Shown here: positions 42,906 through 51,103 of the stretch, in pieces
How positions within the stretch are numbered: the first letter of the stretch is position 1
Layout: the number at the start of each line of letters is the position of its first letter
NCBI GenBank assembly: GCA_002305545.1
Contig: DBRG01000021.1
Coordinates: forward strand, 95,475 to 159,474
DNA from: Bacteroidales bacterium UBA1374
GTDB lineage: Bacteria; Bacteroidota; Bacteroidia; Bacteroidales; UBA932
DNA: 64,000 nucleotides
Reading direction: 5' to 3'
Position numbers and translations under genes: made by a program
The notes under the pieces: model-generated
Databases searched by the model: none
What the model saw: only the letters and a program-made list of their open reading frames with translations
Told to the model about the DNA's origin: nothing

Positions 42906-44156
42906 CTATAAATCAGTATTATTCTGCGAATTAGGATTAAACAACAAACAGGAGTCCCCATAACTCAGAAAACGGTAGTTTCCGGCCAGTGCATGGTCAT
43001 AAATAACCCTCCAATCCTCCCCTGTCAGGGCAGCAACCAGCAAGAGCAAAGTGGAGTTTGGCTGGTGGTAATTTGTGATCAGAATGTCAGTGGTCAGGAA
43101 CCTGTAGGAAGGTGCTATGATGATCTGGGTGGAGGCATCCAAAATGGATATCTTCTCCCTGTCCATGTAAGTGCACAAATGCTCCAGGGAGGCCTTATAG
43201 GTAATCCCGGACGGTGTAACATAGGGTTCCCACTGGCCCACGAAGGAAGGGTTCCTGCCCCCCGCCGCCTGCAGGCCCAGGTAGTAAAGGCTTTCCAGGC
43301 AACGGCAGGAAGTGGTCCCGACTGACACCACAGGCCCCTTGTGTGATATCAACTGTTGCAAAAACTCCCTCGACACGCTGAATGGTTCGCTGTGCATAAT
43401 GTGATCACGTATGTATCGGGTTTTTACCGGCCTGAAAGTGCCCGCCCCTACATGTAAAGTCAGTTCGCTGATCCCCATACCTCTTTTCCTGAGGTCATCC
43501 AATACTTTTAGAGAGAAATGCAGCCCCGCGGTAGGCGCTGCTACAGACCCCCTCTTGCGGGCATATATTGTCTGATAACGCTCCAGGTCACAATCTTCTG
43601 ACTCCCTTTTAAGATAAGGGGGAATCGGGACCCTGCCCGAAGCCTCCAGGATTGCAGAAAACGGCAGACTGGCAGTCCAGCTGAAACGGACCAGGAACCT
43701 GTCAGCCTCCTGACCTAACAGGCTTGCCGAGAGGCCCAGACTTGCAAGTTTAGGGTCATTATGGGGATTGTACAGGGGCAAGTGACCGGTTTTCCATTTT
43801 TTTGCATTTCCTACAGCACAATACCACGTAGATGAAGCATATTGTGAAAATGCCAGTATGTATTCTTTGGGAGAGGCCGGTTCAAGACAGAAAACCTCTA
43901 TCAGTGCTCCGGTTTCCTTGCGGAAAAATAATCTGGCCGGAACAACTTTTGTGTTATTGAATACGAGTAGGCTGTCCCTTGGCAGAAGGGATGGCAAATC
44001 CAGAAAAATATGATCAGACACCTTGCCGTCACGATAGCGCAATAATTTTGAGTCGTGCCTGACAGCAAGCGGATACCTGGCAATTTTTTGTTCCGGCAGG
44101 TTATAGGTAAAGTCTTCAATTCGAACTCCCGGGATTGGAAAATGAAATGTTGTCAT
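42906..44156 (-). CDS. queA: tRNA preQ1(34) S-adenosylmethionine ribosyltransferase-isomerase
   Basis: A 416-residue QueA, which transfers and rearranges ribose of SAM onto preQ1 in tRNA to give epoxyqueuosine. Visible are RIEDFTYNLPEQKIARYPL at the start, RDSLLVFNNTKVVPARL near 82-98, the YQTIYARKRGSVAAPTAGLHF block near 210-230 and ITNYHQPNSTLLLLVAAL near 367-384. Compared with other QueA (about 340-350 residues) there are inserted loops, as in other Bacteroidales. The ATG at 44156 was chosen as start; ATG 44165 and TTG 44168 are also in frame, but a -7 box overlaps them. Its convergent 3' end faces the antiporter gene. Confidence 0.92.
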   Translation of the reverse strand: MTTFHFPIPGVRIEDFTYNLPEQKIARYPLAVRHDSKLLRYRDGKVSDHIFLDLPSLLPRDSLLVFNNTKVVPARLFFRKETGALIEVFCLEPASPKEYILAFSQYASSTWYCAVGNAKKWKTGHLPLYNPHNDPKLASLGLSASLLGQEADRFLVRFSWTASLPFSAILEASGRVPIPPYLKRESEDCDLERYQTIYARKRGSVAAPTAGLHFSLKVLDDLRKRGMGISELTLHVGAGTFRPVKTRYIRDHIMHSEPFSVSREFLQQLISHKGPVVSVGTTSCRCLESLYYLGLQAAGGRNPSFVGQWEPYVTPSGITYKASLEHLCTYMDREKISILDASTQIIIAPSYRFLTTDILITNYHQPNSTLLLLVAALTGEDWRVIYDHALAGNYRFLSYGDSCLLFNPNSQNNTDL

Positions 44157-44165
44157 AAGTACCAT

Positions 44166-44173
44166 CAAAGGTA
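44166..44173 (-). promoter_or_regulatory. -7 promoter box of queA
   Basis: The minus strand reads TACCTTTG, a TAnnTTTG match that ends 10 bases before the ATG at 44156. If used, the message would have a very short leader, and the in-frame starts at 44165 and 44168 would be excluded. Confidence 0.4.
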
Positions 44174-44223
44174 TTGTAATTTGGGTAACTTTTTTACTTA
44201 AAGTGTTACTTTAATATCTATTT

Positions 44224-44246
44224 TACATTTGTAATTTACATTTGTA
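44224..44246. promoter_or_regulatory. Two tandem palindromic sites TACA-TT-TGTA upstream of queA
   Basis: TACATTTGTA occurs at 44224-44233 and again at 44237-44246, with centres 13 bases apart; with flanks each reads TTTACATTTGTAA or TTTACATTTGTAT. The same palindrome recurs in front of the XRE gene. It is a probable operator for the nearby HTH protein. It contains TACATTTG, which also fits the -7 consensus, so a promoter role on the plus strand is an alternative. Confidence 0.5.
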
Positions 44247-44600
44247 TATTCCTATTTAACAAATGGACTCGTTTTCCCAAGTTTTGCGCGCTTTATTTTT
44301 GTTTCATAAAATCGATCTGTTTACAAATTTAATAATCGATTATTAGGTAGATATAATTAATTTATAATCTGTTATTTATAGAGTTTATTTACATCTTTAT
44401 TTGAATGATGTCCGGGGATTTTTTCGCAATTTTTATGGATAATATGCAGAATAACGAGATAAATGATTTTTATACCATTATTATCCTGTTTATTATGTGA
44501 TTTATATGAAGTGATGATCGAAGATAAAAGCTTTTTTCAAATTTGATTCAAAAGCAATTGATTCTTAATGATGTATAATGCCAATATGGCGATCTTTGTT

Positions 44601-44658
44601 TACAAATGTATTATTTCAATATATTACATGTGTAAACATTTTTTATATTACATTTGTA
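44601..44658. promoter_or_regulatory. Three phased palindromic sites before the XRE regulator gene
   Basis: TACAAATGTA (44601-44610), TACATGTGTA (44625-44634) and TACATTTGTA (44649-44658) are repeats of TACA-nn-TGTA, each starting exactly 24 bases after the last. The third contains a candidate -7 box (TACATTTG, 44649-44656) 19 bases before the ATG at 44676. A regulator bound there would block its own promoter, which is the layout of autorepression. Confidence 0.55.
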
Positions 44659-44675
44659 AAAATTGGTTTACAATT

Positions 44676-45083
44676 ATGAGAACGCGCTTGCAACAATTTT
44701 TATTGGCAGAAAACATCTCTCCTTCGCGTTTTGCGGATCAGATCGGGATCCAGCGCTCAGGTTTATCTCATATATTGGCTGGAAGAAATAAACCCGGATT
44801 CGACTTTATTGAAAAGATGCTTCTAACCTACCCGTCTCTAAATGCAGAGTGGCTCATTACCGGAAAAGGCAAGATGTATAAAGAAATGCAGGAAATACTC
44901 CAGGAAACAACCCGGGATAAAACCCGGGAATCGTTTCCTGAAGAACCAGCTTTTACAGATAATATCAATTCATCTGTAAGTGCTTACAGTGAAACACCTG
45001 AAGTGGAACATAAGCTGAAAAAAGTGTTACTCTTTTATTCTGACAACACGTTTACTGAATACATTCCCGACAGCGCCCTATGA
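44676..45083 (+). CDS. XRE-family helix-turn-helix regulator
   Basis: A 135-residue DNA-binding protein. The N-terminal HTH (about 1-65) shows QQFLLAENISPSRFADQIG, then IQRSGLSHILAGRNKPGFDF as the recognition helix, and the typical Bacteroidota ending NAEWLITGKGKMYK. Residues 66-135 are polar and end with a hydrophobic strand (KVLLFYSDNTFTEY) that may mediate dimerisation or ligand contact. The start was taken at the ATG at 44676; the longer frame from 44568 would add 36 residues over the palindromic sites. It lies between queA and pyrD. The regulated genes are unknown; autoregulation and queA are the first candidates. Confidence 0.8.
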   Translation: MRTRLQQFLLAENISPSRFADQIGIQRSGLSHILAGRNKPGFDFIEKMLLTYPSLNAEWLITGKGKMYKEMQEILQETTRDKTRESFPEEPAFTDNINSSVSAYSETPEVEHKLKKVLLFYSDNTFTEYIPDSAL

Positions 45084-45111
45084 ACCTGATTGCCTGTTGC
45101 AATTAATCCTG

Positions 45112-45119
45112 TATATTTG
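45112..45119 (+). promoter_or_regulatory. -7 promoter box of pyrD
   Basis: TATATTTG, an exact TAnnTTTG match, 20 bases before the pyrD ATG at 45140 and 28 bases after the XRE stop codon, so pyrD has its own promoter. Confidence 0.5.
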
Positions 45120-45139
45120 TTCAATAAACATGAAATCAA

Positions 45140-46165
45140 ATGTATTTTATCATCAGGCCCCTTTTGTTCCTTTTTCCTCCCGAAACTGCCCATAAGCTGG
45201 CATTCAAGGCTTTGGCAATATTGAAATACATTCCCTTTGGGACCAGGGTTTTGCAGATGCTTTTTTCCTATAAGTCCTCCTCAATGCAAAAACAGGTAAT
45301 GGGAATTGATTTCCCAAATCCCGTGGGACTCGCTGCCGGATTGGATAAAAATGCAGAGGTCTATAATCAGATGGGCGCTTTGGGCTTTGGTTTTGTTGAG
45401 ATCGGATCTGTTACATTAGCTCCCCAGGAAGGGAATCCGAAACCCAGAAGTTTCCGCCTGGTTAAGGACAAGGCTTTAATCAACAGGATGGGGATCAACA
45501 ACTCCGGGGTAAAACAAATTGTACGCAATATCCAAAGAAACAAGCCGCATGTGATCATAGGCGGGAATATCTCAAAAAACACCAACACTCCCAATGATCT
45601 GGCTTACAAGGATTTTGAAAAGGCTTTTGCCCAAATGTACGATTATGTGGATTATTTTGTCATTAATGTTAGCTGCCCTAACGTGAAAGATTTACGCAGT
45701 CTCCAGACGGTTGACAACCTGACCGGGATTATAAGGCATTTGACGGAAATCCGCAGGTACTGCGATGTATACCGGCCTATTTTGCTTAAGGTTTCCCCCG
45801 ATCTTTCCACTGATATGTTGGATCAGGTGATTGAATTGATCATGTTATCGGGCCTGGATGGCGTGGTGGCCTGCAACACAACCATATCCAGGGAGGGACT
45901 CGTAACGGCTAAGGAAAAGCTGGATGCCATAGGGGAAGGAGGCCTGAGCGGCGCCCCGCTTAAAGAAAAAGTTCTTTCTATCATCCGTTATATACATGCA
46001 AAAACTGAGGGCAACCTTCCCATTATTGGTGTGGGTGGAATCATGACACCACGTGATGCCAAAGACATGCTGGAGGCCGGCGCATCGCTTGTTCAGGTTT
46101 ATTCCGGATTTATTTATGAAGGTCCTTGCTTTGTACGTAAAATATTGAAATACATCAGTCAATAG
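45140..46165 (+). CDS. pyrD: Dihydroorotate dehydrogenase, class 2-like, with a cysteine active site
   Basis: A 341-residue FMN enzyme of pyrimidine synthesis, oxidising dihydroorotate to orotate. The membrane-associating N-terminal extension (YFIIRPLLFLFPPETAHKLAFKALAILK) and length fit class 2 enzymes, which reduce quinone, as does VGLAAGLDKNAE near 60-71 and GFVEIGSVTLAPQEGNP near 82-98. But the catalytic loop is NVSCPNV near 176-182. Class 2 enzymes usually have Ser where this has Cys, while class 1 enzymes use Cys. The FMN-phosphate motif IGVGGI near 294 is normal. It has its own -7 box. Confidence 0.9.
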   Translation: MYFIIRPLLFLFPPETAHKLAFKALAILKYIPFGTRVLQMLFSYKSSSMQKQVMGIDFPNPVGLAAGLDKNAEVYNQMGALGFGFVEIGSVTLAPQEGNPKPRSFRLVKDKALINRMGINNSGVKQIVRNIQRNKPHVIIGGNISKNTNTPNDLAYKDFEKAFAQMYDYVDYFVINVSCPNVKDLRSLQTVDNLTGIIRHLTEIRRYCDVYRPILLKVSPDLSTDMLDQVIELIMLSGLDGVVACNTTISREGLVTAKEKLDAIGEGGLSGAPLKEKVLSIIRYIHAKTEGNLPIIGVGGIMTPRDAKDMLEAGASLVQVYSGFIYEGPCFVRKILKYISQ

Positions 46166-46187
46166 CAATTACTTAAATTCTTGCTTT

Positions 46188-47285
46188 ATGTTAAAGAAAT
46201 GGTTTCCGGTACTGTTTTCCTTACTGGGATTGGTACTACTGTCCGTATCCTGCAATCGCTTACAGGATAAAGCAATCACAGAAATTGATGAACTATTTGC
46301 CCGGATCTGGCCTTCGGATGAACCCGGCGGGGTTGTGCTAGTGTTGAATAAAGAAAAGGTGGTATTCAGCAAAGGGTATGGACTGGCCACAATCGATCCT
46401 GAAACCCCCGCCACTCCTGCAACCAATTTTTGCATAGCTTCTGTATCCAAACAGTTCGCTTCCGTTGCCACCCTAAAACTGGCCCAGGAAGGCAGGTTAT
46501 CACTGGAAGATCCTGTTTCAAAGTATTTTCCGCAATTCCAGGCACCTTTTTTCCAGGACATCACCCTGGCCCATCTTCTTTCCCATACATCGGGGATTCC
46601 GGACGTAAGGCCACGCACGGACAGCCTGTATGTATACCATTCCACCGATGTGGAATCATATTCCTATATGGACACCCTGAGTTTTTTGAATTTTGCGCCC
46701 GGATCCTCCTATGAATATATCAACCCCACGTACCAGCTTTTGTATACGGTCGTTGAAAAAGCATCGGGAGTGCCCTTTGAGGATTACATGATGACCGAAT
46801 TGTTCCAGCCTGCGGGCATGTCAAATACGTTGTATTTTGAATCCGGCAGGGATATTCCCTCAATGGCCCATGGGTACCTTTTTAACAGTGAAACAGGAAT
46901 ATGGGAAGAATATGATTACGGTGAGGCATCATTTTTTGGTTCTAAGGCAGACGGTGCGCTCTATACTTCGGCAGAAGAATTTGTTCTTTGGGAATATGCC
47001 TTGAGAAACAATGCAATCCTGGACAAGGAAATGACCGGCAAAGCCCATACATCGTATATTTTGACCGATATCCCGGATACCGGTTATGGTTACGGCTGGT
47101 TCATTTCGCAAATTAACGGAGCTCCGAAGATTTTCCATACAGGAGATAACGGGGGCTTTAAAATCTATGCCGGCAGGTATCCGCAAACAGAGACCCTGCT
47201 GCTGATATTCTCGACCAGGGATTTTGAACGGGAAGAAACAGTGGAAAAAGTGGAAGGTATCCTGGTTGAAGCGGGTTGGCTATAA
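46188..47285 (+). CDS. Serine hydrolase lipoprotein, class C beta-lactamase family
   Basis: A 365-residue lipoprotein (lipobox LLSVSC, Cys22) with the fold of class C beta-lactamases and DD-peptidases. Motifs are S-x-x-K as SVSK at 85-88, Y-x-N as YIN at 177-179, and HTG in FHTGDNGG near 316-323 in place of the KTG motif. The family includes esterases, D-aminopeptidases and DD-carboxypeptidases. The HTG variant is common in the esterase and peptidase branches, so a beta-lactam target is not implied. It lies 22 bases after pyrD, and its end overlaps the convergent dipeptidase by 6 bases. Confidence 0.82.
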   Translation: MLKKWFPVLFSLLGLVLLSVSCNRLQDKAITEIDELFARIWPSDEPGGVVLVLNKEKVVFSKGYGLATIDPETPATPATNFCIASVSKQFASVATLKLAQEGRLSLEDPVSKYFPQFQAPFFQDITLAHLLSHTSGIPDVRPRTDSLYVYHSTDVESYSYMDTLSFLNFAPGSSYEYINPTYQLLYTVVEKASGVPFEDYMMTELFQPAGMSNTLYFESGRDIPSMAHGYLFNSETGIWEEYDYGEASFFGSKADGALYTSAEEFVLWEYALRNNAILDKEMTGKAHTSYILTDIPDTGYGYGWFISQINGAPKIFHTGDNGGFKIYAGRYPQTETLLLIFSTRDFEREETVEKVEGILVEAGWL

Positions 47286-48359
47286 AAGCCGCAGGAAATT
47301 GCCCCCCATTATCTTTTCTATGTCTGTAAAGGAATAACCCCTTAAATGCAATTCTTCTGTAATAACCGGAAGAAGTGAAACGTCCTCCAAACCGGCGGGA
47401 CAGACCTCTATCCCGTCAAAGTCAGACCCAATCCCTACATGGTCCGGCCCTACCAGGGAAACCACGTGATCAATATGGTCGACCACCCGTTTGTAGGAAG
47501 GCCGGGGAAGTGCATAAAGGGCTTTTTTTGCCTCCTGCATGCGTTTTTCGTTCTCGGAAGGATTATCCCTGTATGCTTCCTCGGCTTCCTCATAGGCATC
47601 CAGTAATGGGGCAACAGCAAGGGAAAAGGCCTTGTCAAGAAAAGGGGGATTGAAGTTGATCTGAACCACCCCACCCTTTGCAGCAAGATCTATAATCATC
47701 TGATCTGTAAGATTTCTGGGAACGTCACATAAAGCTCTGCAACAAGAGTGGGTGGAGACTACCGGACGTGTGGAATACTTTAGCACATCGTAAAATGCTT
47801 CGTCAGATATGTGAGCCACATCCACCAGGATTCCCAGGCGGTTCATCTCGGCAATCAATTCCCGGCCAAAACGACTGACCCCGTTCCAGCGCTTCTCTTT
47901 GGTGGCACAACTGTCACACACTTCGTTGTTCCCGGCATGGGTCAGGGTGATGTAGCGGACTCCCATCCTATAGAACAGGCGCAGTAGGGAAAGGTCCTTG
48001 TGAATGGGACCGGCGTTTTCCATGCCCAGGAATATGGCAATCCTGCCTTGCTTTTTCAACTTTCTGGCTGTACGGGCATCGGTTGCCAGGGCTGCTTTAT
48101 CGGGGTAACGCTCCAGCATATCGTACACAGAGGTAAGCGCTTCAAGTGCCTTGTATGTGCATTCGTACGGCTCCCACTTATTGGAAACATAGATGGCAAA
48201 GAAGGATGCGTCTAGGCCTCCTTCTTTCATTCTTACCAGATCCACGTGACCTGTTCCGGATCTCCGGCCTATGTCCAGACCATGTCTTCTGAGCATAATG
48301 GGTGTATCACAATGTGAATCAAGAACCAGGATTTTCTGGTGGATCTCTTTGGCTGTCAT
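47280..48359 (-). CDS. Membrane (renal-type) dipeptidase
   Basis: A 359-residue zinc dipeptidase of family M19. The metal site is outlined by LDSHCDTP near 13-20 (H-x-D), GMENAG near 112-117 (bridging Glu), YITLTHAGNNEVCD near 134-147 and VSTHSCCRALCD near 198-209, with GIGSDFDGIE near 310 in the last metal-facing strand. There is no signal peptide, so it acts in the cytoplasm. Family substrates are dipeptides, often with a D-residue, which would fit peptide fermentation or wall-peptide turnover. It is the last gene of the minus-strand group behind DUF3810 and the sigma factor, 9 bases after DUF2807. Confidence 0.88.
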   Translation of the reverse strand: MTAKEIHQKILVLDSHCDTPIMLRRHGLDIGRRSGTGHVDLVRMKEGGLDASFFAIYVSNKWEPYECTYKALEALTSVYDMLERYPDKAALATDARTARKLKKQGRIAIFLGMENAGPIHKDLSLLRLFYRMGVRYITLTHAGNNEVCDSCATKEKRWNGVSRFGRELIAEMNRLGILVDVAHISDEAFYDVLKYSTRPVVSTHSCCRALCDVPRNLTDQMIIDLAAKGGVVQINFNPPFLDKAFSLAVAPLLDAYEEAEEAYRDNPSENEKRMQEAKKALYALPRPSYKRVVDHIDHVVSLVGPDHVGIGSDFDGIEVCPAGLEDVSLLPVITEELHLRGYSFTDIEKIMGGNFLRLL

Positions 48360-48368
48360 ATGTATACT

Positions 48369-49208
48369 TTAATAGGGTGCCATTTGGGCTGCACCGCTGG
48401 TGTTCACGTTCCGCAGGGTTACATTTTTATTGTAACGCAGTTTTGCGGCTCCTGAAACCTCTGGTTCCAATGAACCCAAAACCTTTACCTGTGCTTTGGC
48501 CACTCCGCTCACTACGGCTTTCATCACTTCCACCTCAAATTCCTGTCCCTCGAAAGCAGCGGTGCCACTGATATCTATGGAAGAACGAATGGCTTTCCCC
48601 TGGATTAACGCACTTCCGCTTCCACTGATTTCAATATCGGCAAAGGTAATGGTTTTCCCATCCAAACCGAAAAATCCTTTGGACGCGCCGCTGATCTCCA
48701 GATTCAACTGTTCTGTCAATCCATACATTTGAATATCAGACACTCCGGAGATTTCCACCTGCAGGTCATCGCATTCTATCTGTTTGATTTCTGCGTAGGT
48801 AACTCCTGAGAGTTCAATATTCATGCTGCCGGTCACAAAAGGATCCCTGACAAACAGCTTGGTCACACCGCTCATCCCAATACTTTTGAGTTCAGGCATT
48901 GTCAGCCTGCATACAATTTCCATGTCCTTGTACTTGCGCTGGACAGATTTGGGGATACCTCCGTTCACAATGCCTATGCAAAGCACTCCATTACGAACTT
49001 CAATATCCAGGTATTCAAAAACCTCATTGTACGTTTCAACCGATAAGGAATGCGAAGGACTTTTTTCTACCGTCACTTTTACCACCCCCGATATTTCCAC
49101 CCCTGAAAAGGGACCCACCTTGATGTTCCTTTTTTCAATAGACTCTTTCTGTGCCAGTGCCACTGTACATAAGAGTGTCATCGCTATTATTGTAACTATC
49201 TTTTTCAT
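48369..49208 (-). CDS. Head-GIN domain (DUF2807) exported protein
   Basis: A 279-residue protein with a signal peptide (KKIVTIIAMTLLCTVALAQ) followed by a right-handed beta-helix of DUF2807 repeats. The repeats show as IEISGV, LSGVTYAEI, VEISGVSDIQM, LEISGASKGFF and IEISGSGSALI: short strands separated by G-V/S/A turns, at a period of about 20 residues. Proteins of this family are periplasmic or surface adhesin-like and of unknown function. It has a paralogue directly upstream (49246-50067), and both follow an ECF sigma factor, an arrangement usual for Bacteroidota. Confidence 0.82.
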   Translation of the reverse strand: MKKIVTIIAMTLLCTVALAQKESIEKRNIKVGPFSGVEISGVVKVTVEKSPSHSLSVETYNEVFEYLDIEVRNGVLCIGIVNGGIPKSVQRKYKDMEIVCRLTMPELKSIGMSGVTKLFVRDPFVTGSMNIELSGVTYAEIKQIECDDLQVEISGVSDIQMYGLTEQLNLEISGASKGFFGLDGKTITFADIEISGSGSALIQGKAIRSSIDISGTAAFEGQEFEVEVMKAVVSGVAKAQVKVLGSLEPEVSGAAKLRYNKNVTLRNVNTSGAAQMAPY

Positions 49209-49245
49209 AATATTTTAAATCATTTATCTATAGTAAAACTATATG

Positions 49246-50067
49246 TCAATACGTGTTAATTGAAGAGGCCCCGCTGGATACGGATCTGGTAAATTCAGGC
49301 TTGCCTTCTATGTGAACACTCGACGCTCCTGACGCAGAAACACCTATCTTTTTTGTAACGTGCAATTGTGCAGAAGAGGCCCCGGAACATTTGATATCCA
49401 TGTCTTCTGTAGTGAACTCCCTGGCTTTTACGTGGCTTGCTCCAGAAACAGTAAGACTTGCAGTGGTTGAACTTCCGTTCATTACGACCGTGGAGGCACC
49501 AGACGCGTTCAATTCAATCTGATCTGTCTCCTGGTTGTATCGCAAGATGGATGCGCCGCTGACATAGGCTTTTGTTTTTGTGGCCAAACCACTGATCTCT
49601 AATTCAGATGCCCCGTTTATATCAAGATTCGCTGCATGTGTCATAATCGTGATTTCTGCCTGAGAGGCCCCCGTCAGTTTGACTATAAAATTGGATGGCG
49701 AGAATCCGTCCCGTGTAACAAGGAACGCTGAATTGGATAATTGTATTCCTTCCAGGTCTGGCATGGTGATACGTGCTTTGATTTTCTGCCTGTCACCCAG
49801 AATGTGCTTAGCCGTACGCCACCACTCTCTGGATACACCCAGATAAAGTGTATTGTCTGAAACGTTTACCTGAATGTCATGGGCCAGATCTTCCGGAATT
49901 TCCAATTTCACTGTATGTGTCCTGCCCTTGAAAACCTCTATATCATAAATGAAAGAGGCGTTTATTGAACTGAAATTCTCGGGCCGGTAATCTTTTTTGA
50001 CTGTGTTCTGTCCAAAAAGGAAGGTCCACGATACAAGTGCCAGTGTGATTAATGCAATTCTTTTCAT
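49246..50067 (-). CDS. Head-GIN domain (DUF2807) exported protein, paralogue
   Basis: A 273-residue protein with a signal peptide (KRIALITLALVSWTFLFGQ) and a DUF2807 beta-helix. Repeated turns read LTGASQAEI, INGASELEI, VSGASILRY, ASGASTVVM, VSGASHVKA, CSGASSAQL and VSASGASSVHI, more regular (GAS turns) than in the paralogue downstream. Duplication and divergence of the pair are likely. It lies 37 bases upstream of the other copy and 5 bases after the anti-sigma-like gene. The function is unknown. Confidence 0.82.
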   Translation of the reverse strand: MKRIALITLALVSWTFLFGQNTVKKDYRPENFSSINASFIYDIEVFKGRTHTVKLEIPEDLAHDIQVNVSDNTLYLGVSREWWRTAKHILGDRQKIKARITMPDLEGIQLSNSAFLVTRDGFSPSNFIVKLTGASQAEITIMTHAANLDINGASELEISGLATKTKAYVSGASILRYNQETDQIELNASGASTVVMNGSSTTASLTVSGASHVKAREFTTEDMDIKCSGASSAQLHVTKKIGVSASGASSVHIEGKPEFTRSVSSGASSINTY

Positions 50068-50072
50068 GATTT

Positions 50073-50576
50073 TTATGTTTGATTTGTCAATGAAGCGATC
50101 TCTATCATTCCTTCATATAACTGTTTATAATATTCTTTATTTAAGCGTTCTGCCTCTTTACTCGAAATCCCTTCGGGAAGCATATCGGAGAATTCATGGG
50201 CAGAAGCAGGCATGAGGGATTTCATATTCATCAGTATCTCCTGTCGTTTGAATTCCGGCAGGTCCCTGGTATCATATTCTATCTGGCTTGAAATTTTCCG
50301 GATCTGGTTATAATAACAGGTGTGAGCCCCATCTGCACATGAATCGGCAAACACACCCGCCAGCGGATCCTCTTTGACAAAGCGTATTCCAATGGTAAGC
50401 ACAACTAGTAATAACGCTGCTGCCGAAGAGTAAATCAAATATTTTACTCCGGGGCGCTTTCTTTTCAAACCGCTTTTTGCCAGCCGTTCTTCAAACCTTG
50501 CCTGGTGACCCTGTGGCGGGGCCTCCGTTTCGAAAAGTTCCCTGTTTTCCTGAATGTAAGACCTTAATTCATCCAT
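50073..50576 (-). CDS. Single-span membrane protein, probable anti-sigma-type partner
   Basis: A 167-residue protein with an N-terminal cytoplasmic part of about 40 residues (ELRSYIQENRELFETEAPPQGHQARFEERL), one membrane helix (about 44-67, YLIYSSAAALLLVVLTIGIRFV) and a C-terminal part of about 100 residues that is helical and acidic. It has no zinc ligands. The gene overlaps the sigma factor by 13 bases. That organisation and topology fit an anti-sigma factor, but no anti-sigma domain is recognisable, so the role is an inference. Confidence 0.7.
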   Translation of the reverse strand: MDELRSYIQENRELFETEAPPQGHQARFEERLAKSGLKRKRPGVKYLIYSSAAALLLVVLTIGIRFVKEDPLAGVFADSCADGAHTCYYNQIRKISSQIEYDTRDLPEFKRQEILMNMKSLMPASAHEFSDMLPEGISSKEAERLNKEYYKQLYEGMIEIASLTNQT

Positions 50577-51094
50577 ATCTCGTTTATTGATGACTGTAAT
50601 TTTTTCCGGCCGCGGCTGTACTGGCTTCTGACTGAAACAGGCTGCAGCCCTGTTATCTCGGCAATTTCCTCAAAATCATATCCCTCAAATAGGTATAAAC
50701 TTAAAATGGTGCGGTAACCCGATGGAAGTGCATCCAATTGTTCTCTGATGGTTTGCACAAGGACTTCCCGGTCGCTTTTTTCCCCGGGTAACCGGAACAA
50801 ATCCGGATCCTGATCGGCAGCGGTAACCTGCATCACCTTACCGTCAATTGTTTCTGCCTCTTTGAAACATTGATAATCCAAAGAACGAAGCCGGTCGATC
50901 GCCCCCCTTACGGCTACCTTGCGCAACCAGGCGTAACAGGCTTTGTTGTTGATAAAACTCATTTTGCCTTCGGTAAATAATTTCATAAAGGCGTCCTGCA
51001 TGCACTCTTCGGCATCCATGGGAGAGCGTAAAATACGCAAACACGTGTGATAAATTGGCTTGTGGTACTCCCTGTAAAGGGCTGTCTGGTTCAT
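50564..51094 (-). CDS. ECF-type RNA polymerase sigma factor
   Basis: A 176-residue sigma-70-family protein. Region 2 is at about 10-80 (YHTCLRILRSPMDAEECMQDAFMKLF, then ACYAWLRKVAVRGAIDRLR) and region 4 at about 115-170 (LDALPSGYRTILSLYLFEGYDFEEIAEITGL and SVRSQYSRGRKKL, the recognition helix). It starts 9 bases after the DUF3810 gene and overlaps the membrane protein downstream. Targets likely include this operon itself with its DUF2807 genes, as in related clusters. Confidence 0.9.
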   Translation of the reverse strand: MNQTALYREYHKPIYHTCLRILRSPMDAEECMQDAFMKLFTEGKMSFINNKACYAWLRKVAVRGAIDRLRSLDYQCFKEAETIDGKVMQVTAADQDPDLFRLPGEKSDREVLVQTIREQLDALPSGYRTILSLYLFEGYDFEEIAEITGLQPVSVRSQYSRGRKKLQSSINEIWMN

Positions 51095-51103
51095 ATTCGT
51101 CCG

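Larger units (their letters stand above)
44157..44675. other. 519-base A/T-rich intergenic region with regulatory sites
   Basis: No gene was found here. The region holds the queA -7 box (44166-44173), two palindromes in tandem (44224-44246), a perfect 14-bp dyad AATAATCGATTATT (44331-44344), several half sites TTTACA (44320, 44388, 44667), and three palindromes 24 bases apart (44601-44658) next to the XRE start. The in-frame ATG at 44568 and later ones upstream of 44676 are not used, because they would place these sites inside the gene. Confidence 0.6.

Noticed and set aside
44157..44675. A chromosome replication origin in the A/T-rich region
   Set aside because: No DnaA-box series (TTATnCACA) was found, and neither dnaA nor dnaN is near. 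The repeats are better explained as operator sites.
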